The notes under the pieces were generated by a model. The model was not told the DNA's origin and did no database searches. It worked only from the letters and a program-made list of their open reading frames with translations. A stretch of 64,000 nt of DNA from Branchiostoma belcheri (lineage: Eukaryota > Chordata > Leptocardii > Amphioxiformes > Branchiostomatidae): NCBI RefSeq assembly GCF_001625305.1, contig NW_017804498.1, positions 64,234 to 128,233 on the forward strand, in the 5' to 3' direction. Position 1 is the stretch's first letter, and each line of letters starts with the position of its first letter. Position numbers and translations under genes: made by a program. This document shows, in pieces, positions 43,801-56,036 of this stretch.

Positions 43801-46800
43801 GTCACATAATACTGTAAATCACAATTTTTCGCAGTACCTTTATATTCGCTGTCATTTCTGCACCAGGAACTTATCATTAATGTGCACAAATAATTCGCTG
43901 ACTTTCCTTTTGCTGCACCTGCCACTTCCACAAACATGTCCCTTTTTCTTAGACCATGAACTCTTGCTACAAGAACAAAAGTCTTAACTTAAAACAGTAA
44001 CGTTTGAGTGTACGCTGAAACCTTGCACTCACCTGAAGAAGAAGAGGAAGTAAGGTGTGGTTGTACAGATAGTGAGGATGCACACCACGTCCTCATACTG
44101 AGGAGCGCAGGCCGCCCTGCCTGGGATCATCATCATCACAAACACACAGGAGATCACGTACAGGGTCTTGGCTGGAGCTGTCAGCTGGAGGACACATAGA
44201 GGAGACAAGGTAAAACACTATACTACTGGTAGGTTATGGTATGGTACGTCAACAACAATTGGAATGTTGGGTGAGCATCAAGACCTGACATCCTTCTGGT
44301 TGCCAAAGAGACAGCAATACTAGTAGTTTTGAGAGTTTTCAAAATCTGAACTTAGTCTCTGTGCTCAAGGGTTTTAACATATGAATGAAAAAAATAGTAC
44401 ATTATGTCATGTAAAGTTTTCTAAAAATTGACTGTTGACAGGACAGAGCAGCATAATTATGTCTTCATAACACAAGGTTGTTTATTATGTACTTACCAGC
44501 CCCAGTAGGAAAGTCTTGATTCCCTGATGGTAGATCTCCATGGCTGAAGACAGTAGGACCAGCACAGCTCCCAGTAGGGTCAGGATCTCCATGGCCAGAC
44601 GTACCTAGCAACAGTCAATGCCCGTTATGGTCAAAGTGTATTTTAAGTGTAATTTGTGTATTACAAAGTGTATGGCAGTCAATATGTACTAGTATTATAG
44701 CCAAGGTGTATTGCGTGCCATCAAAGTGCATTACAGTATATGTATGTTACAGTCTAGGTGTATTACAGCTGAAGTGTGGAGGATACAGGATAGTACAGGG
44801 TGGTGGAAGGCTGTTTAGTACCAAGGTGGGGAGGGTACAGGATAGTACAAGTTGGTGGAAGGCTGTTTAGTACCAAGGTGGGGAGGGTACATATAGAATA
44901 CAACACGGGGTATTCCGTATCGCTTGAGGTATCGGCTCGACCACGATGCGGAATACACCGTGTTGTATTTTATTTATGTCATACCCACCCAAGAAAACAC
45001 GCCTTTCATTGCAAGATGAGCCAAAAGTTGGTGCCACTGAACCCTAAACTGCAACAACATCAATTCCAACGTCCGGATTCTGTATTCGAATTTTCGAAAG
45101 GGGCACACGAGCTTAGGGTGAAACGCGTTCGAATCGTTTTATGGAACCAGGGAAGCGTTCGATAACGAGTTCCGGACCGGGCTGTACCGTAAAGTACGAC
45201 CTACTCCTAACCATGGTTGTGGGGCATTCGCATATTGTTTGGGAGGTCAAATTGGTGAATGTGTTTAGGGGTTTAGCTACATGTCCCATACCTTGTCTTG
45301 AGGTGTGACCAGGGCCTGCAGGTAACATGGGTCATACACAGTCTGGTTCACCAGCGTCGTTGTCCCGTTGATGATGATGATGGTTCCATTTTCATCCGTC
45401 TGGTTCACAGTCTGGGTTGTTGTTCCCAGACTCTACGTGAAGTGGACGAATAAAATGATTGTGAACATTGCAAATGCACAAAGAAACTGTTGCAACTTAC
45501 ACTGAGCCCATCTCTTACTATTAATCATTTATTTCCAAACAACTTTGTTCCCTTTCCTTTGATGTCTGTACGATAATGATTGAATGGATCCTATATGCTA
45601 TTTGACCTTGAAAAGTATGGCCTGATAGTTGTTGACGGCACTACATTTTGACGGCAACTCAATAGACATAGATCAATACGTACCACATGAGGCCGCAGGA
45701 AGAAGGCAGTTGTCAGAAATATCAGGTAGATGAAAAACGCCACAAATCGCCAGTAAAACCTGTAGATTTAAGGCAAAGATGGGTCACTGATTGTTACAGA
45801 ACAACAATTCAACAGAAACGTTCACAAAAACCCAATGCCCATGTATTATCATGGAGTCCAGCAGACTTGCTTGGTTGTACTTTTTTTTTACAATCACAGA
45901 AAGTTGGAGGCTTTATTCACCTTTTTCTGGCATAAGTCTTCCACTTTGCACGCAGGAGATTGTAGATCAGGCCATCTATCATGTCAACATGCTTCGCCTG
46001 GTCCTGAAGCATCAAAAATATAACAGGAACACTTAATACAAGGTTCACATCAATGTGTCGATTTGTCTCAAAAATATGTGATGAAAAATACTTTCTTTTT
46101 GTTGAGGATCCTTGAGGGTTTGGTACATTCGCAGTATTGCATTGAACTTAAGGATATTATGTCCAAAATAAGTGATGAAAACAGCCTAGTACACAAAATT
46201 GGGTACAAAATGTATGTGAAATGTGAAATGTGCATTTCACTTTGTAAAAACATCTGTCAACATACCCCTTGGATGATGAGGGAGAGTGCAGACTTCTTGT
46301 TGATTTCTCCTGTAGGTGTGATCTGTAGGACAGGAATGGCAGCAGAAATGTTTAAACTTCAGGTAAAATGTGATATCACTGATAAAATTCTGCCTTACTA
46401 GGCTTGATATCAATACCACAACTGCCATTTCAATCACTGTAATCCGTATCTTGCTATACTTTGGCCCGATTTACATGTGCGTCGTTTATATGTGTTGGGC
46501 GTGAAACAATGAGCATGCGCGCGCGGCGCCGCACTGCGCGTTTTGTGCGACAGATTTTTTAGCGTGTAAACAACCTCCGCCACAGACACACAGCGCTGCG
46601 CGGCAGTTTTCCTGTGGCACCTCCTGGACGTGCCACAGAAAAACGACGTACGTGTAAATCGGGCCTTAGTCTAACCCCACCTCTTCCCACATGACTTCAA
46701 TGAAAAGTGGCCAGCAGGCTGGTTTGAATATTTCATGAAACAAACAAACAAAGGCTCAAACAAACAAACAATAACTCACGGTGTCCAGGTCGGTGAGGTT

Positions 46801-49800
46801 GTAAGCAGCACATGTGACCTCCCCGTACGTCCAGTAGACCTCCCTCTCCGTCTCCAGGATGTGCTGAAACATCTTCTTCCTGCCCAGTTTGGAGGCCAGG
46901 GTCAGCGGGGTCAGACCCTGCCGGTTCTTCACACAGGGCGAGGCACCACTCTCCAACGCAAGGTTATACATTTTCTATAAAAATTTAAAGAATAATAAAA
47001 GCATTTATTTAAGTGTGGTGTGAGTTTCTCACAACAGAGAGGAATAAATCTTGATTCTTGTCAACTTTGATTTACATCTTAAAGTTTGCAGTACCAGTGT
47101 TATCTGCTAGGTGCACTCTTTCCAGTTAACTGGAGTTGGTAACTTGTATGATGTGCCATCAAAGTGCATCACAGTATGTGTATGTTTACAGTCTAGGTGT
47201 ATTACAGCTAAAGTGTGGAGGATACAGAATAGTACAGGGTGGTGGAAGGCTGTTCAGTACCAAGGAGGGTAGGGTACAGGATAGTACAGGGCAGTGGAAA
47301 ACTATATACAAGATGTATTCAGTTTTGTTTAACCAAAGAGGTTAAACTTAAAGAGTATAATATACATGTACTTCTAGTAGACTGTGGTCTTGAGAATGGT
47401 AAGAACTTGAAATTCTACTGCAACAATATTTGTTTATTTGTTTGTTTGAACCATTCTTTATTCAAGAGATGCTCAAGTTGGCCTTCAATAATAATAATTT
47501 GTGTTACATTGTATTATCATATAATACTTTATTGTTAAGAAAAGAAGAATGATCTGGAGCACGTACAGGTTTGTTCTGTATGACCATGTGGTGCAGCACA
47601 GTGTTGCCGTTGTTGTCGGCCAGGTTAGGGTTGGCTCCAGCCTTCCTCAGGAGGTTAAACATCTCCTTCTGTTCCAAACAGGCTGCAAAGGACAGTGGGT
47701 ACTCCCCCCAGTATGTATACCTGGACAGAACACATGGTGAAAATCTTGAAATGCTACATTTTGTATCTCTTTGAAAGGAGGGAAATTCTTGAGATTCTAC
47801 TCTAACTTTGTCCTTCTTCAGATAAAAGTTCTCTTTCGTTGCCAAAAGATTAGACATCCTTCTACCATCTATAATTGAATGATCACTTGTTACTTTAAAG
47901 TTTAACTTTGCTTAACTTAACTTTTTCATATCCTTTTTCTGAATCTCTTCAATTCAATATCCCCATTGCAAAGATTGAGAACTTTGTGAGTCACATTTCA
48001 ACGAAATCTCTATTACAAGAGGAAAATAAGGTCAGGATGGTACATACCCCTCATAGTTTGTCTCCATGGACACCTTAACCCACTCATGTTCCAAGGAGTC
48101 CTCTCTTGTCCCCTTCTGGTCCTCTGGACAGAAGAAGTTTCCACAGCATCTCTCTGGAGAAGGTAACAGTGATGAATAGTGAATAATTATTGTCTTTAAG
48201 GTGTAATTTCATATTAAGGTATTTAACTTGAGATTTTATGAATGTGTATTTAGTGTTTACTGCTATGTTTCTTATTAGAATATGTGATACTAGTGTTTTT
48301 AAGTTTCACGTTATAACGTGTTTTGACTACATTTGTAATGAATCGGCAATTCGGCCTTCGAGCTGCAATTTATATTTGAATAAACGATTCATCATCATCA
48401 TCAAAATATTTATACCTGGCAGTTTACGAGTTAGTTTGCTGTATCTCCAAGCAGAATTGTTTCGCTGGCCATGGCAATATCCAATAGAGAAGACAGTATC
48501 CAACAATGACCCAGATTGATTGAACACCTTTTGATTCTATTAATCTTTGCTAGCCCTCAAAAATTTGAATATTTTTTTTATATCGTGATAAATAAATCAT
48601 GATAAATTGATCTTATTGGAGATCACCTTTATCTGGTGGGAAGCTTACCTGTTACACTCGCTCCATGGTCGACAAAATATTTGACCATGTCTTGGTCCTC
48701 ACTTACTATTGCCATATGAAGGGGAGCCTCACCTGTACATAAGTATAAAATAAGAGGTGTTTAGAAAGGGTGTTTATTAGAAACAGGTGTTTATTAGAAA
48801 CAGGTGTTTATTAGAAACAGGTGTTTATTAGAAACAGGTGTTTATTACAGACAGGCATTTATTACAGACAGGTGTTTATTACACAGATGAGTTACAGCTG
48901 GTAAAGATATTCTAATTGTTGGAGGACATTTGAAAGCTCCTGCGAAACATTTTCCCATGTACCAAGGAGCCCTGCTGTCCACAGAATAAGGTGATGTCTT
49001 TGCCAAGTTTTTAGAGATTTGAACCATTGGCCTGACTTTAACAACACTGATTTGATGGGGCTGGTTCAAGTCATATAAAGATAAAATGGATGGCAGACTC
49101 TTCATGAATCATCTGTCAGTAGGTTTGATTTGAGTGATGAAGTGAAAAGACAAAATCAGCCTTTCAAAATTACGACATGTAAAGTATGCACCTTGATTTG
49201 CGAATCACGTTTCAACATTCGAAAAGCTTGTTGTCGCAACGGGATACAAATTCCTTCCTTTGTCGTGTTTCCTGTTTTTCAGCGCGTGAATGGCGGGGAC
49301 CTTGACAAGGCCGCCTTTTCAGGAGAATAATTGCCTGATCCGCTTCATTTCGCGAAAGTAATGGTCGCCTTGGTTAGGCCACGCCGTACGTGACAACTTG
49401 GACGTGGTACGGATGAGGTGAAGTAAGTGTCAGGGGCACTGATGCATAACAGCGACCCCGCGCCCTCCGATACGCACCACTTCGCCAAAATGACACGTTT
49501 CAATTAACTCGTCGAAAATCCCTCATTATCAGTTCCTTCCAGGCATGAAACCCGGTATCGAGGAGCAGCGCCATCGATTTAACTAATCTCAGCAAACACC
49601 ACCGTGTGGACACAGCTAATCCCACCTTCATTAAGAATGTGGTCGTCGCGGCGACCATATCTCCAGGAAGGGGGCAAAGTACATCACAGCTGAAAGGCTG
49701 GGATTAATCGCCATGGCAACAAGGAGCCGAATTGGAGCCAGACAATCCTAATGACAGGAATATTTGACGGGGTTTGTCGGTAAACTTTGAGACGGGATCA

Positions 49801-52800
49801 CGGTGGGGACTTACCAGTTTGATTGATAATCTTCTTCCCGACTATAAAAAACACGACTTTCGAGCTTTAAAAGCTGAACAAAGTTAGCACGGCAGTGTTT
49901 ATGTTGGCTAATGAGTGTTGTAGTTTCCCATAGTAGTCAGGCCTGTGTACTGAAGCATCTGTCAGGGTAACCATGGGTGAGTAGACCTAATGCTTGACAA
50001 AGTTGGCGATGGTGATGTTGGGTAACGTAATGCTTTACACACAATTAAGTAGTGTGCTGAGATCGATCCCTGTGCTAGAGAAATGTTTCCGACTATGTAC
50101 AATACTTCTACGTTATCAATATCAAAAAAGTTTTGCCACCTATTGACTTCATATAGCATTTGTTTGTTTCTTTGTTTCACATAACCAGTAATTATACATC
50201 CATGGTTTGATCTACTCTCACTGGTAAGGTCCTCTTTTCGATGTGTGGTGGGATCTTTAACATGCTCGAGGTGTGGTTCTCTTCAAAAACGGGCCCTCTG
50301 GCTTTATGTGCCATCTAAGAGAATCTCTAACTAAAGCTAGGAACTCATTTTCTAGCCCACGAGTTGAGTTGGGAAATAGGACTGGTATAAAGTGTTTTTC
50401 CCAAGGGCAGAACATTGAGGTCTGCTATCAATTCAAACTCAGAATTCTAACTCAACACCACAAGACTAAATTGCCACCAAGTTTAACATTAGTAGGATGC
50501 CCAGACCCTACTGCTGCATTTCTCACAATTGAGATTGATGCAGTCCTGCAGATTACATTGAGAAAACTCACCATAATACTCCTCGCTGACATAGATGTCG
50601 TTAACGAGTTTAGGGAAGGCATCCACAAGTCTCTTGGCCAGCTCGTTGTGTACCTGTGTGCCGTTCAGGAAGCACAGGTGCAGGATGGTCTCCCCCACCG
50701 AACCTCGCTTCTCCAGGTCCCAACACACATCTCTCCACTGGCCGTCTGAGTTGGAGGCCAAGAGAAGAGGATAAATGTCATATAATATTTTTATTAAAGG
50801 TAGTATTTTTGTTTGCTTGTTTGTTTGTTTTGCATGACCACTAAACCGCCTTTCGAGGTGTAACACATGTACACCTGTCCAGTTTTGTACATGTACATGT
50901 ATGTACAAGCTGCGTAAGACCAGTTTGAACCACTCACACCGGGAAGAACCCCTACTCTTTTCAATAAGTGCGGTGGTTTCTTTAACGTGCGTGGCGTGTG
51001 GCTCTCCCAAAACATGGCACCTCCATTTAACGTCCTATCTGCAGGGACATCCCTAACCGAAACTAGGTACCCATTTCCACCTGATTGAAATGAAGAAAGT
51101 AGTGATGCATACCTAAACACAATTTTAGGTTCAGGTCCAGATTCAAGTCCAGAGGTTTAGGTTCAGTTCCGGACTTGTAAGTCCGGACCTAAACCCATGG
51201 CATATACAAAATTTCATGTTGGCAACCTTGCAATGTTGTCTTGGTGAAACTTTGGCCACATAACATGGAGGCCGACACTTGACGATGCCCGATGGCAATG
51301 TTTTCTTCATTTTGCAGCAAAGATTTTGCAATCTACAGAAGATTTTAGGTGGTTTGGAAGGAAAAGGGGTATGTGAAATGGTCTTTTGTGGCCTCTGTAA
51401 AAATGTGGTGGTTCGGGACTAGCCTGAACTAGTTCGGACACACCTATTAATGGTTCGAGAAATTGATAGTCCAGCCGGACGGGTAATAAGTCCGGACTCG
51501 GTTCTTGACCTTTAGGTTTTTTTGGACTTGAACCTAAACATTCTTACAAGTCCGGATCCAAGTCCAGTGAACCGGTATGCATCACTAGAAGAAAGTCGTG
51601 TAAAGTGCCTTTGCCAAGGGCACAAGACCGGTGACATGGGTCTGAGATATTCAATTTCTTGTTACTTAAGTCTCTGAATCATGAGGAGTGATTCTGGCAG
51701 TTTTTGTTTTTTTTTAGTTTGCTATATTTTGTCACTTCCTCTGAATGAAAGTGGAAAAAGAAAAAAAAACATGAACAGAAACATGACCCTTACTTTGTGA
51801 TGCTTTACGCCTCCATGTTCCAGGCACAACTTGTAATGTACAAAATAGGAACAAAATTCTTTTTAAATACATGTAGTTTTGGTAAGTATTCCCAAACCAC
51901 AGTTTAACTATATACACAAATGTATACAAACAATTTTCATGCATTGAGTACCTTTTGAACTTAACAAATTGTAAATTAGCTGAAATTCACCAATCCAACA
52001 TTCTATGATGAAGGTTTGCAGGTTGAGAATAAGCTCTGTTGATCATGTCATTGAAAGCAGCTTGTGCAAGTGAGAATGTTTGGTTGTGCTAAGCTTCACA
52101 GAAATTTTCAAAGAAAGAGATCATAAGAATACAATGCACACAAAACTTCATCCAGTCTTGTAATGGGCCAACTTCACTTATAGACCTGTTCTCTTTCTTG
52201 CTGATGTAATTAAACTACCACCACAGACAAGGTTTTGGGGTAAGTCAGCTACCAGTTCTGACTTTGATGGTACAACATGCAATAATGTTCAAATACTAAT
52301 TTCATACATAACCTGGTGGTATTGGTAATTTTCAACAACTGATCTTAATTATAATCTATGATCATGAATTCTACCATCAGATTTCTGATCAAACTTTTCA
52401 AATTATTCATCAACATTAAACGTTGATTAAATGTAATTTGAAGTCTGTGACACATTAGAAAGGGAACAGGTCTTAAGCCATGCATAATTGTCCAGTGCTG
52501 GACCTTGCCATGCTGAGAGGGAGAGAGCATTTTCAGTGGACTAAAAACCTGACCATCTTACCATAACGTACACTAGTTCTCACACTGTTGAAGCGCAAGA
52601 AACCTGGCAGGTGACGGCACATTTTAGTAAAACCCATTTTTTGTTAGCCTGGTAACCTAATCTACATGACAACTTGAGCTGCTATGTCTCTTTTAATCCT
52701 CTTTGCAAATTGGGGAGGACGAAAGAGACTAGGCAGCTAAAATAGGCTGGGACACCTAATTATATCTACCAGTCATGTCTTAATCATTAAAATCAAAACG

Positions 52801-53936
52801 ACAATCTTGAGTTATGAAAAAAATATGATTATAGTACTTTCCAATATAGTTCTTAAAGATTTCATCTTCACAAGATACAGTAGTAAAATGTTTTGATTGA
52901 ACATTACAGATAAGAACAAAATTCTACTCTAAATTTTGAACATGATTTTGTCTTTAAAATTTCAAGGGCACCATGGCCAGGTTGAGGACCTAGTTATATT
53001 TCAACTTGTCCCACAAATACGTACTGATTGCATTATCTTTAAAAAAAGCTTGTTTCATTTATAAATGCATTCATTTATTTAATTTTTACTCTATTTCCAC
53101 AGTAATAGAGATATAAGACTTTTGTCACATCAAAACACTGACCTTGCTCGTTGTGAACAGGGTCCATCAGGGCTGATACAGAGTTGCTCTTATGTCCCAG
53201 TCCAAACCCTCCTGTTTTCTTCTTCTTATCCTCCTGGGGGCGTGTCCTCATGCGGTCTCTGTTCCTGGCCATGATCAGCTGTTTGATCGGAACCTTCTTA
53301 CCCGCTCCTTCGTTATACAGGAACGGCCCCACCTGGGAAATATCACAGAACAAAACATGTCCTGAATGAGATATCAGAGATTTCAGACTTCTCTATGTTA
53401 TAACGTTAATCCTTTTAAAAGACCTTTGACCTCCTGTCATAATCTGCCTGACAATTTTCCACCCACCTGTAACCAAGTACTCTGTCTGGACAAGCAGACA
53501 CACAAACCCACAGCTTAACCACCCAAAACAATTCTTCCGTGCCCCAAAGCAACAAGTCCCAAATGACAGATTGGATGAAGCAAATTATGAAAAGTGGACC
53601 TTCTTTAATACATATATTTGAAGACAGAGCTTCAAGTTGATTTTTAATACCTCACTTGTATATGAAAGCATGGAGGTTTTTTACCTCCATGATGAAAGAC
53701 TTAGTACACTCTGTTTTCTCTGTACCTACCTTTTCCCGTATGGTCTGGTTCAACTTGCGGGACTTCTCGGCAGAAAAGAGACTCTCCCTGGTGAGTTTGA
53801 CCAGCTCCCCTCCCCCTTTCAGGTCCACCAGGTCGTACAGCGGGTAGCGTTTCGCCTTGTCCGGGCCGTCTCCCTGCTGGTTCGCCTGTTCCTTCACCGC
53901 ATCGTGGATCCCGCCGTGCTGGAGAGTATTTCCCAT
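40849..53936 (-). CDS. TRPV-family cation channel (18 exons)
   Basis: Exons in transcript order: 53730-53936, 53143-53332, 50572-50745, 48649-48732, 48048-48153, 47567-47720, 46780-46974, 46266-46322, 45921-46003, 45684-45759, 45292-45432, 44497-44604, 44033-44184, 43669-43778, 42877-43034, 42530-42646, 42006-42170 and 40849-40974. All junctions are GT-AG with matching phase; the product has 800 residues. Cytoplasmic ankyrin repeats span residues about 133-390 ([44 protein letters not shown]). Six transmembrane segments follow: S1 in 417-442, S5 near 580-605, S6 in 666-690 ([14 protein letters not shown]). The S1-S2 loop has N-glycosylation sites (NQT, NGT). The pore loop reads MSFGEF with G646-E647 at the likely filter. 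Text such as [17 protein letters not shown] matches TRPV5/6; the overall form also fits the Nan/OSM-9 type. The channel should pass Ca2+ and other cations. Confidence 0.95.
42612..42747. repeat. 68-bp tandem duplication of an exon/intron boundary
   Basis: Two 68-bp units (42612-42679 and 42680-42747) differ at two visible positions. The first contains the 3' splice site and the first 35 coding bases of the TRPV S6 exon; the second is a copy in the upstream intron that keeps the same acceptor sequence. Confidence 0.85.
43096..43540. repeat. Minisatellite, unit 51-52 bp, about 9 copies
   Basis: Consensus parts GGAAGGCTGTTCAGTACC, AAGGTGGGGAGGGTACAGG and ATAGTACAGGG repeat from about 43096 to 43540 in the TRPV intron between the S5 and pore exons. 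Single or double copies with a shared leader occur at 44766-44888 and 47217-47303. Open frames through it are artefacts of the repeat. Confidence 0.9.
44722..44890. repeat. Dispersed minisatellite copy with leader
   Basis: A leader (CATCAAAGTGCATTACAG ... GTGTATTACAGCTGAAGTG) followed by two minisatellite units. The same leader plus units recurs at about 47154-47303, so the leader and repeat moved or were duplicated together. Confidence 0.7.
44892..45197. mobile_element. Double-hairpin interspersed element, copy 2 (inverted, truncated)
   Basis: Inverse orientation to copy 1 at 23766. One complete hairpin (44898-44922 with 44944-44968, 25-bp arms, two mismatches), the same core, then only one arm and the loop of the second hairpin (45157-45197). 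It abuts a minisatellite unit on its left. Confidence 0.7.
46463..46665. mobile_element. Short TIR element (MITE)
   Basis: About 25-bp terminal inverted repeats (GGCCCGATTTACATGTGCG and its inverse with two changes) enclose 203 bp with a GC-rich core. The flanks read TTT on the left and TTA on the right, so a 3-bp duplication is possible but imperfect. It lies in a TRPV intron. Confidence 0.65.
47154..47303. repeat. Second dispersed minisatellite copy with leader
   Basis: A copy of the leader and about 1.5 minisatellite units described at 44722-44890, in the TRPV intron upstream of exon 46780-46974. Confidence 0.7.
48770..48888. repeat. 17-bp tandem repeat, 7 copies
   Basis: Unit GTGTTTATTAGAAACAG; the last three units have ACAGACAG in place of AGAAACAG. 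It lies about 38 bp from the acceptor of TRPV exon 48649-48732. Confidence 0.9.
49560..49760. promoter_or_regulatory. Candidate intronic regulatory module in the TRPV gene
   Basis: Non-repetitive intron sequence holds two TAATCC sites in opposite orientation (49617-49622 and 49701-49706), the core bound by OTX/PITX-type homeodomains. A near X-box, ATCGCCATGGCAAC (49707-49720), follows directly. Motif density only; no conservation or activity data. Confidence 0.25.
50215..50430. repeat. Dispersed repeat fragment related to 50935-51650
   Basis: It shares ordered blocks with the second copy: GGGATCTTTAACATGC against TTCTTTAACGTGCG, ATCTCTAACTAAAGCTAGG against ATCCCTAACCGAAACTAGG, and CCCAAGGGCAGAACA against GCCAAGGGCACAAGA. 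It is an old copy of a widespread repeat of the type seen in marine invertebrate genomes. Confidence 0.55.
50840..51650. repeat. Dispersed repeat interrupted by a hAT-like element
   Basis: It starts near ACCGCCTTTCGAGGTGTAAC (also near 11951), continues through TTTAACGTGCGTGGCGTGTGG and AACTAGGTACCCATTTCC, is split by the insertion at 51100-51587, and resumes with GTAAAGTGCCTTTGCCAAGG. Confidence 0.6.
51100..51587. mobile_element. Non-autonomous hAT-like transposon
   Basis: Perfect 14-bp terminal inverted repeats TAGTGATGCATACC / GGTATGCATCACTA are flanked by a perfect 8-bp target duplication GAAGAAAG (51092-51099 and 51588-51595). The 8-bp duplication and the TAGTG terminus fit the hAT superfamily. 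The 488-bp interior has many subterminal copies of TCCGGACTTG and AAGTCCAG in both orientations, typical of transposase-binding repeats, and no transposase frame. Confidence 0.85.
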
Positions 53937-54048
53937 GCCGAATGTCGTACGAATGTCTCTAGATTCGACCTAGAATGTGGATAAAACGTCGATTCAGCTC
54001 TGGCGAAGTCCCAAGTCGGCCATCTTGGATATCAGATTCACACACCTG

Positions 54049-54062
54049 GTTGTCATGGTTAC
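54049..54062. promoter_or_regulatory. Near-consensus RFX X-box upstream of the TRPV gene
   Basis: GTTGTCATGGTTAC compares with the X-box GTTGCCATGGCAAC, with two half-sites 2 bp apart. It lies about 113 bp upstream of the TRPV start codon, the spacing usual for RFX-controlled ciliary genes. Drosophila TRPV channels nan and iav are known RFX/fd3F targets, so the context fits. Three positions depart from the palindromic consensus. Confidence 0.45.
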
Positions 54063-55983
54063 CGGGTCACATGTCGGCCCGCCTTTGTGTCCGGAGCTTT
54101 ACACGGCTCAACAAGATCCAGACAGGTGGCCTCTGTAAGCCTTTGTGTGATTCTATATCTGGCGCCAGTGCATCTTTAAGGATATTGGCTCATGAAGAAA
54201 CGATCATGGAACACCGAGCTAAACATCTCTGTTTTCAAGATTATACACGAAAGAAAGACATCGTGGTTGTAAAAGAAACCATCACTTGGAGATGTTTACA
54301 ACGAATTAACGATAAACTCGCCACAACAGGTCACTGTTGGCGTAACCAAACAAGCTGTTTAACTTAACGCCATGCCAAACTTGGTCAGAGTGGCATGACT
54401 GCTTCGCTTGGCGTTACAGAAAGCATGCTGTGGTAAGGTACATGTTCTGGTACATGTACACCGTGCGGCGAAACTGCCTGGTCGGGTTTACGTCTGAAAA
54501 CAACCCGCTGTAGCCAGTCGCGTTACGGTACATGCACATAGTTGCAAGGAAGATGTTTATACCCATTCAACTTATCTCTGAACAGATAAGGGTGAGGACA
54601 AAGAACCTTGAAACACCTGTTTCTATCTCATCTTTCGGGCGGGCCGTGGGAAGGTGCGTGTTTCTCGTCGTCCATGTCATCTCTTCATCCAACTACAAAG
54701 TTGATAGTATAGTAGTAGTCTTTAGCTTAAAAATATGCCCGAAAATCCGAGATAAATGACAAACTTTTATCCACCTTCTTCTGTTCGTCAATGTCGCTGT
54801 GGTCTTAAAGTGTTTATAAGAGGAACAAACAGTTTCATGACACAGTACGTGCGCTAGATCCTCGGTTAAAACACAAACCACTGATGGTGTTCCAAAATTG
54901 CTGCATGGTTCGCTCCCTGGCACTGTGGCCGTTTGAGGCAGGACAAAACTACACTTCAATGCTGTCCTCACGGCAACAATCCGCGGATTTGGCGGTGTAT
55001 CAGACCCAGGAGGTCCTACGTTGAACGGAAATCTCCGTCTAAGGTCTTGATGAATTGGGGACTAAATAGCTTTGTAGGATTCGTTTCCAGGGATGAACTG
55101 GTGTTACAGTGAGGTGGGCAACGCAGTCAGGCCACGGTACCCAGTGTTCAGGCGGTGGTCTGGACGTGAAGCTGCCGTCATGTACTGTCCACGACCTTCG
55201 GTGGAATTTGTTGATAGTCAGACGGACGCCGAATTTCAAAATCGGCAAAGAGTCCGGCATCACACTGAACGGATTCTATGTAAACTGCAAACATCGGCCG
55301 ATCGTTATCCCTATCGCGCAGTTATTCAAGAGAGGACGTACACCGACCGTATTACTGCCGAAAATTCCCTCTTAGAGGGTGCTTACAGCTGGTAGACCCG
55401 TCGCGAGGCCTACTAGTATTTTCTTGCTGTGTCAGCGTTCGTCGGAACACTGGCCGGGCAGAGTGATGAAGTCAATCCTTACACTAATGAGTTAAAAGCC
55501 TTGCAAATGAAAATGTTTTTCTTTTTTCTTGCGGTGCATGGCGCATGTCAAAAGAACATTCAAACGTCTGCGCATTTGGGTGGCGTTAGCGTGTGCAGAG
55601 CCTGGGGAAGAATGGTAAACACCTGTTTTCCTTTATGACCGTGTTGTCATAACCTTACAAACAACAGCGCTGACCTACTATATGGTAAACCGATACTCCA
55701 TCAGTATCAAAACGGAACTATGCGCGTCCTAGATGACTCAGCTTGCTCTGTCTTTTGGGCATTATCATTAGCGACACAATAACTAGTACTTTCCTAACTG
55801 TCTTCCTAAACCAGTTCTTCAAACAGTAACTTCTATGAGTTTATTACATCATCAAAGCAGTTAGATTATTCATGGATTACATGCATTTTGTTTATGGCAT
55901 CGACCAATATGTTTATTATGGATGCAAGAGTTTTAGTGCTTACCCGATTTTTCTCTACTCGGGCAAGGTATGGTGGATGTACA

Positions 55984-56036
55984 TTTGTATACGTGTGTGC
56001 GTGCGTGAGTGCGTGCGTGCGTGTGTATGTGTATGT
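55984..56036. repeat. (GTGC/GT)n microsatellite
   Basis: GTGTGTGCGTGCGTGAGTGC and similar units run for about 50 bp. Confidence 0.85.
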
